From assembly GCA_037042185.1 (NCBI GenBank), contig JAXQJY010000031.1:310001-374000 (forward strand): a stretch of 64,000 bases of DNA, written 5' to 3'. The stretch comes from Sordariomycetes sp. S80-01Y (taxonomy: Eukaryota; Ascomycota; Sordariomycetes). Both the position numbers and the translations under genes were made by a program. Positions 58,230 through 64,000 of this stretch are shown in pieces (positions within the stretch are counted from its first letter, which is position 1; each line of letters opens with the position of its first letter). The notes under the pieces are model-generated. The model had not been told where the DNA came from. It ran no database searches and saw nothing but the letters and a program-made list of their open reading frames with translations.

Positions 58230-59243
58230 ATGCGAAATATCGGTAGAATGCTATATTATCTCAATAGGAGGGGGAGAATGTCCCCATCTTCCATACACTT
58301 CACAACCACAGACAAAGTACCACATATAATGTTGCTCACTCAACCAACTGCTCTCAGAGCAGATGTCCTCAAGCATTTCAACGAGATGTGCTCCAGCGAC
58401 GCAACCGATATCTATGGCAACCGCCACGAAGGGGAGCCGCTCTACGTGAGGCGCATTCTGCAATGGCGCCGAAACGTCACGCCCCTCGAAGAGCCAACCA
58501 TGGCTACTGATACAGCTGCGAACCCACCATACCAGCCATTTGCACCCGGATTCCGTCCTTATTTGGTTTCTGCTATGCCGCGAGATTACGCCGGGAGCTT
58601 CTACGATAGGCCTACAAGCAAGAAGCATGGTAAGATTGCAGATTCGGTGGGAGACCAACACATCTCAAATAGTCTCATACCCGAGGGCAATGACGCACCC
58701 CTGGCCCCTCGTCAAGGCTTACTCCTGAGATCTGGGGAATTTACAGCCCCGCAGCGTTCTGGTGAGGTCGATATCCCTGAAGATCTCGTCAATAAGCAAG
58801 AATATCTTCGCACCGCTGTTCGCAGCGGAGCTCCCAAAGATCAGGCAGAAGAAGACAGGCTCGCTGGAACAGCCCGTGAAGAAGACTGGGAGTCAGCCAG
58901 GAGTGCAGCCCCAGAAGGTTATGACGCCCAAGATTACCCCGGGTTTCCACCCTATGACTGGCGTAGCAGCCCACGGACACCCCCTGCTCAGCCCAAGCCT
59001 TACTTGACTTCCAGATCCAAGCTGAAGATTAGACTGGACGCCTACGAGGCTCTGGAGGCTTGGAGGAAGCAGATGGAAGCCTGCGAGCCGACCACTGGGT
59101 TGGGATCGGCCTGCCTTGGAGGAGAGCCTCTCGGGCCTCCGCAGCGCCTGCAGAATCCCCCGAGGCCAATTGGGTCGCCAGCAGTCCCGAAATTTGGAAG
59201 ACGCTTCCACATTCCTAGCAACAGAAAGACACTGTTCTCTTAG
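58230..59243 (+). CDS. Hypothetical protein, up to 337 aa, start uncertain
   Basis: An uninterrupted frame whose translation from about residue 91 (MATDTAANPPYQP) looks protein-like: Pro-, Asp- and Glu-rich, with YDAQDYPGFPPYDW and a helical segment LKIRLDAYEALEAWRKQME near the C-terminus. The first 90 residues are less convincing, so the true start may be a later ATG or an unseen upstream exon. No signal peptide, membrane segment or known domain is visible. It could be a lineage-specific gene or a chance frame. Confidence 0.4.
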   Translation: MRNIGRMLYYLNRRGRMSPSSIHFTTTDKVPHIMLLTQPTALRADVLKHFNEMCSSDATDIYGNRHEGEPLYVRRILQWRRNVTPLEEPTMATDTAANPPYQPFAPGFRPYLVSAMPRDYAGSFYDRPTSKKHGKIADSVGDQHISNSLIPEGNDAPLAPRQGLLLRSGEFTAPQRSGEVDIPEDLVNKQEYLRTAVRSGAPKDQAEEDRLAGTAREEDWESARSAAPEGYDAQDYPGFPPYDWRSSPRTPPAQPKPYLTSRSKLKIRLDAYEALEAWRKQMEACEPTTGLGSACLGGEPLGPPQRLQNPPRPIGSPAVPKFGRRFHIPSNRKTLFS

Positions 59244-59821
59244 TGAGGCGGGAGAGAAAGAAGATAGGAATTGCAACTGGTGTGGCATTCAGAACAAGTC
59301 AAAGAGACTGGGAAGACAGACGAGACGGACGAGGAGAAGGCCAGGCATGGGGACTTCGACCAGACGGGCCGGATGGAAGACGAAGACCACCTGAGACCCA
59401 GAAAGTGGGACTGAAGTAAGCCACGCAGGTCAATCGGTCAGTAGCAAGTTTGAGAATGGCCTTCCTGTAAACAGATTGCCTGGCATGGGAGGCAATGATG
59501 AATAAATACCGTACAACTCACATGTCTCCTTTTTTTGCCTTGACACATGCGATGCACTAACAGCTGGCAGGGGTGGCAGGCCAACGCCCTGCTAGCGCCG
59601 AGGTCGGTGGGCCTAGCGCGGTGGCCGACGGCTGGCCGAGTCCGGGCTGCAGGCAGGTCTGCAGCAGGTCTGCAGCAGCGCCGTTCGCCGCCGTTTCGAG
59701 TCGATTACGCTGCCAGTCGTAGCCGCAGATGCCAGACCCTGATTTAAGTTTGGGCGGCTGGCAGCAAGGGTCTTGGCTGAACTGGTTCGCCTGCTGCCCT
59801 CCTAGCCTGCCAAGCTGCACA

Positions 59822-59875
59822 CACTCACGCTCACGCTCACGTTCACTTGCACGGATTACGGATTACGGATTACGG
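59822..59875. repeat. Short tandem repeats: TCACGC-type, then (GGATTAC)x3
   Basis: A TCACGC-like repeat at 59822-59845 is followed by three perfect copies of the heptamer GGATTAC at 59853-59873. It lies upstream of the SFP1-like gene; no function is implied. Confidence 0.8.
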
Positions 59876-60032
59876 TACCCAAAGCGGTAGCACCTGCTTG
59901 CACCAACGCCATCTGCTACTGGGGCGCACCTTCCCCCAAAACCCCGGCCGGACCCTCCTCTCCTAACGGACGCTGCAGCTGCCAACCTTCAACAAGTGCC
60001 ACTTCCCTCCAACCGTACTCTACTCTACTTTA

Positions 60033-60055
60033 CTCAACTCAACTCAACTCAACTC
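60033..60055. repeat. CTCAA pentamer microsatellite
   Basis: Four to five tandem copies of CTCAA sit in a C/T-rich tract about 280 bp upstream of the SFP1-like ATG, probably in the promoter or 5' leader. Confidence 0.8.
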
Positions 60056-60330
60056 TACCCGATCCCAACTCCCTCCGCCATCCATCCCTTCTTCCCACAA
60101 CCACCGCCTCTCCCCCACGATCCGTCGCACTCGGCTGCTTTCTATTTGCAGCATCACAGTCGACATCTCTGCTTCGGCTACGGCCTTCGACTGCTCGAGC
60201 ACTGCGACCACACGCGCGCAACCGTCACCGCCCGCCACTTTCATCCGCTCCAGGTCTGAGCAGTTCGCCGCAGCGCAACTCCCTTCATCTTCGACAAGCC
60301 CGTCCTCCGCCAGGACTCCCTTCTTCACAG

Positions 60331-62108
60331 ATGGCCCTCGACGCTTCCATGGGTCGCGCCCGCCAAGATTCCTTCGTCAGCGCCGGCCCGCGACCCATTT
60401 CCACCAACAACCAGAACCGAGACAATGTCAACCGGAACCGCCGCGAGAGTCTCGCAGGCAGCCTCATGGGAGGCGGCGGTATCAGCTGGGGCGGTGTCTC
60501 CTTTGGCAGTTTCGTACGAGACGAGTAAGTTGCAGCCTTCACATTCCAAATCCCTCGGCTATCTCGCCCGGAGCGAGCCTCACCCTTATCCGAGGCTGCG
60601 CAGGGCATCTAGGCTCGAATGCGACTGCCCACTGCCCCTCGCCCCTCTTTTGACTCACCGCGAGACATTCCCACGTTGCCCAGATTCACAAGCCTTCGGC
60701 TTCGTCGCACAGAAGCTAACGGGTCTCCGCAGCATCATGATGCAGGGCTCCTCGCCCTTCACCGGCCAGCACCAGTCGCCATCCTTCCACAGCGGTTCCT
60801 ACCTTCCTAAGCTCGAGGCAAACTTCATGCGGGACTTCACATGCTGCGGCAAGATGCTGGCTAACCTACACGATCTGCTGCAGCACTACGAAGAGTCGCA
60901 TGCCGAGAGCAGCCCCTCGAACACGATGAACAACAACTTCACCCAATTCTCCGGTCGCGGATTCCAGCCCTCAGCCCCCGGCACGCCAGGTCAGACGACA
61001 GCGCGGCCAAGTCCCACTCAGCTCGGGCAGCACATGCCGGGTTCTGGCATGCCCTTGATGGGTGCGGCTCAGCAGAACCAGAATCTGAACGACGGCGACC
61101 TGTCGGCAGCTGCCTTGGGCGGCAATGACGAAATGGATGCGGTGGCGGATATGGAAATGGACGACGCGATGGGCATGGACCTCGACGATAGCCAGCAGCG
61201 CATGCAGCAGACACGCCAGATGTTTGGGCAGCAGCAGCGGCCGCAGCTTAACATGGAGACCTCGGGTATCACCCAAGGTCTACGAACTTCCCAGCCCACT
61301 ACTCCGGCTGCCGCCAGCTTCGGTTTCCAGCACAACCCGACCGTTTCCTCGGTAAATACGCCTACGCTGGCCACTGCGCAAGGCCAGATGGCAGACATGG
61401 ATCACATGGATGAGGATCTGCCTGGACAGCCCATGGGCGGTGGCGCTGCTGACATTGGCGACGGAACCATGAACGGTACGAACAACTACATCAACGACCC
61501 AGCGCGGAATCTTTTCAGCCAGGGCGCTGCATTCCCGACCGGCGGCAACCGCACCATTCAAGCACAGCTCGCGCAGCTCGGGATCACCAACGGACAGCAG
61601 ATGGACCCTCAGAGCAACGCTCTTTTGGTGCAGCGTCTGCGCTCCATGATCTCGGCCGAGGAGCACAAGCCTTTCAAGTGCCCGGTCATCGGCTGCGAGA
61701 AGGCCTACAAGAACCAGAACGGCCTCAAGTACCACAAGTCGCACGGCCACCAGACGCAGCAGCTTCACGAGAACGGCGACGGCACCTTTTCCATCGTGAA
61801 CCCGGAGACTAGTGCTCCTTACCCGGGCACCCAAGGCATGGAGAAGGAGAAGCCATTCAACTGCGAAACGTGCGGCAAGCGCTACAAGAACCTGAATGGG
61901 TTGAAATACGTAAGTAGAATTGACCAACACCTGTTTGACCGCCAGCTAACGACCCTGCCAGCACAAATCGCATTCGCTGCCCTGCAACCCCGACTTCCAG
62001 TCGCACGCCGAAGCCGCGGGCATCCAACTCCCCCAGATGGGCCCCGGCGGCCTCGTGGGCGACAACCAGGCGCAACAGCAGCCACCTCAGCAAGCCCCGA
62101 TCTCATAG
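60331..62108 (+). CDS. sfp1: SFP1-like C2H2 zinc-finger transcription factor, 3 exons, 505 aa
   Basis: Homologue of the yeast SFP1 family, nuclear regulators of ribosome biogenesis and cell size that respond to nutrient (TOR) signals. Exons 60331-60524, 60733-61909 and 61962-62108 total 506 codons. Introns are 208 bp (GTAAGT...CGCAG) and 52 bp (GTAAGT...GCCAG, branch site CTAAC). Residues about 50-100 hold the family segment [24 protein letters not shown] and [11 protein letters not shown] degenerate finger FTCCGKM...HYEESH lies at about 101-121. A Gln/Met/Asp-rich middle follows. The C-terminal pair of fingers begins at C381 ([19 protein letters not shown]) and C442 ([17 protein letters not shown]), with [16 protein letters not shown] between them. 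The second intron falls between Tyr457 and His458, inside finger 2. The start has good context (CACAGATGG). Probably not part of the NRPS cluster. Confidence 0.9.
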
Positions 62109-63717
62109 TCGCGATACGTCAGCATTAGACTGCCCTCTCCGCGATCTCACGAGTCGTGAACCTTCGAAATGGCTCCATGACGTCGTGCTCCCTCATTCCG
62201 CAAACGACGATCCGATCCCTCGATCGCCAGCGCCAGTGGGAGCGCCAGCGCCGGCGCCAGCAACAGCGACAGCGAGTTAGCGAGCACAGCGACTAGCATT
62301 CCATCCCCTCTCCTTCTCGAAAAGTTCCTTGATTCTCATTGCGAATGACTTTACGGCTTCCGCGACGGCGTTCATACCGGGATGGCATCGGAAAATCAAT
62401 TCATAGACCGACTTCGACATTTTCTTTTTCCCTACAATTTGCGCGCGCCCCTCACTTGGAAATTGACGGTCGCACCGACTTCTGCGACTCTCACTTCGAA
62501 ATATACCCCCCACCAACCCCACCAGACCGTCACCCCTCCCCTCCTGCTTAGCGGCACCGTTACTGTTCAGGTACCATCGCCGTCATCCAGGGTCTTGCTG
62601 GCCCACCGAGGCGCGAAATCTTCTTTCTCTCTTGGACGGGGAGCAAAGTGGGCATTGTGGCCCGCGGTTCCGGTTCTCCGGCCAAAGGAGGGGCAGGCTG
62701 GACATGATTTCTTCAGCACTCAGCATACTTTTGGCGACGCTTGTTTAGACAGCATCCTGGCTTTCGTCTGGTGCCACCTCTGCTAGGGGGTGGAGGGTGG
62801 TGGGAATCTCTTACGAGAGGATCTTCAGTCACCCCGTGCTGCGAACCCCCGCCTTGCTCTCGAGGCTGGCGATTCGAGGCAACTTGAGTCATGGGTTTCT
62901 GCACGACCAGACGAATCACGCCTGCGATGGATACATACACCACCTACAGCTACAGACGGGCACCCGAAGGAAGAAGGCATCCGAGGATGCATGGCCGCCG
63001 ATCACATCCTCCCAGGGGCTTTTAGCCTCCTCGCGGGCTCACAGGTTCTTCCGAGCACGGAAAGCGATCCACCGCGCGTCGCATCCGGTTCTCGCTTGTC
63101 TTCTGCCCGATGGCTGCCATTGCTTTACACGTTCGTGCTTTTCCGGCGCGTAAAAGAAGGAAGGTGGTCTTTTGCTCTTACGCTTTTCTTGTTTTCTTCT
63201 TTTGCCTCCCTCTGTTTCCGAAAATCTGTTTTGCGTTGTTCTACTGCTCGGTACATCCCTGCTACGGCAGCACTGGTCTTGCGTGTTATGGTGGATGACG
63301 TGAAACGCGCCTGCGGGCGATGGGCGACGGCCGTTTATAGACTGGATGTCATATGTAGATGAGTGAAAAGATGACCTGCTTTACCTCTTGGTGCATTGCG
63401 CAATGTGATTCGTATCGAATTGTCGCTGCGCGGCCAGGCTGGTTGTCGTAACGAACGGCATTAGTGACCATACGCAATTTCATTGAGGGAGCTCGACAAA
63501 AGAAGGATATCTATTGCAATCAGACGGCTAAGCTACCAACGCCTTGCGATGCGATGCGTGAGCGAATAAAGACTTCGTAAGACATAACCATGGGACAGGC
63601 CACCTCCTCGCTCCTCCCATTTCCCCCATCATCGACAAAACCTCCAACAGTCGACACCTCTCAACCAGGAGCCCTGCCAACGCTTCACAGATGCCCCGTC
63701 CGGTGCTGAGCAAACCT
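62109..63717. other. Intergenic region downstream of the SFP1-like gene
   Basis: The first few hundred bases are probably the SFP1 3' UTR. They include an imperfect GCCAGC/AGCGCC repeat at 62226-62280. A 190-codon open frame (62790-63362, plus) begins at GTG and has no domain-like features; I treat it as chance. No tRNA or repeat element is seen. Confidence 0.45.
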
Positions 63718-64000
63718 CTAATTCATCTCCATCCCCTCATCCTCATCGCCCTCGCTCTGCTCCATGCCCTCGACGCTGCCAACGCTGACCTTCCTCTCGC
63801 CCCATTCCAGCTCCTCGCCGCCCACGATGCGTCCCTCCATGTCGATCTCCTGGCTCAGCTCCACGAGCGCGGAGCGCGGCAGCTTCAGGAAGCCCTGGGT
63901 CCTGACGACGCGGCCCCAGTGCGTGAAGCAGAAGGTCCCGGCGCGTTTGCGCAGCCACTCCTCCGACGCCAGGCCGGCGGCATACCAGATGGTGCAGGCA
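63718..64000 (-). CDS. C-terminal part of an unrecognised protein, N-terminus beyond the window
   Basis: Reading leftward from 63999, one frame stays open for 93 codons and ends at TAG (63718-63720). It begins ACTIWYAAGLASEEWLRKR and includes FCFTHWGRVVRTQGF, LPRSALVELSQEIDMEG and a very acidic tail (EGDEDEGMEMN). Strong GC bias at third positions and a coherent amphipathic composition support real coding. I do not recognise the family. The helical LPRSALVEL pattern is faintly like BACK regions that follow BTB domains, but that is a weak guess. Confidence 0.65.
   Translation of the reverse strand, partial: ACTIWYAAGLASEEWLRKRAGTFCFTHWGRVVRTQGFLKLPRSALVELSQEIDMEGRIVGGEELEWGERKVSVGSVEGMEQSEGDEDEGMEMN

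Larger units (their letters stand above)
59244..60330. other. Intergenic region and pyrimidine-rich leader of the SFP1-like gene
   Basis: No gene seen. Bases from about 59990 to 60330 are strongly C/T-rich with short CTCAA and TCACGC repeats, as is common in leaders and core promoters of well-expressed fungal housekeeping genes. Just upstream, a C/G-rich tract with repeated GCAGG and CAGCAG words (59630-59700) has no clear role. Confidence 0.45.

Noticed and set aside
62790-63362. 190-codon plus-strand frame downstream of the SFP1-like gene
   Set aside because: It begins at GTG in the probable 3' flank, overlaps another frame of similar length, and has no domain features apart from a weak hydrophobic patch.

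Overview
This window comes from a filamentous ascomycete (Pezizomycotina). The evidence is short introns (47-57 bp, one of 208 bp) with fungal GT...AG ends and CTRAC-like branch sites, a NACHT/WD40 NLR-type protein, an SFP1-type C2H2 regulator, and above all a 45-kb intronless fungal nonribosomal peptide synthetase (NRPS). Genus and class cannot be told from the sequence alone.

Layout. Bases 1-3013 (+) hold the 3' part of a NACHT-WD40 gene cut by the window edge. Bases 3241-48330 (-) are one uninterrupted reading frame of 15,029 codons, a giant NRPS. Reading the core motifs by eye gives exactly 14 adenylation (A), 14 carrier (T) and 14 condensation (C) domains in the order (A-T-C)x14. I see no epimerization, methylation, ketosynthase, reductase or thioesterase domain. 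A 1.77-kb spacer (48331-50097) separates it from a divergent cytochrome P450 (50098-51827, +, four exons, 525 aa). Tail to tail with the P450 is a 271-aa protein ending in a CaaX-like prenylation motif (51979-52794, -). A gene-poor stretch of about 5.4 kb follows, then an uncertain 337-aa ORF (58230-59243, +), an SFP1-like zinc-finger gene (60331-62108, +, three exons, 505 aa), and the C-terminal 93 codons of an unrecognised gene running off the right edge (63718-64000, -).

How the genes may work together. The NRPS and P450 form the core of a small secondary-metabolite locus, probably sharing one promoter region. The specificity pockets suggest a 14-residue peptide rich in an Aib/Ala-like residue. 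Modules 3, 7 and 14 have pockets resembling, from memory, the Pro pockets of peptaibol synthetases, and each follows a module with an Aib-type (DxG) pocket, as in the Aib-Pro pairs of peptaibols. Unlike known peptaibol synthetases it has no N-terminal acyl-loading unit and no terminal reductase. It starts with a bare A domain and ends in a C domain, so a cyclic or amine-capped product is the leading inference. The flanking NLR-like and SFP1 genes look like ordinary genome neighbours. Everything from about 57 kb onward appears to lie outside the cluster.
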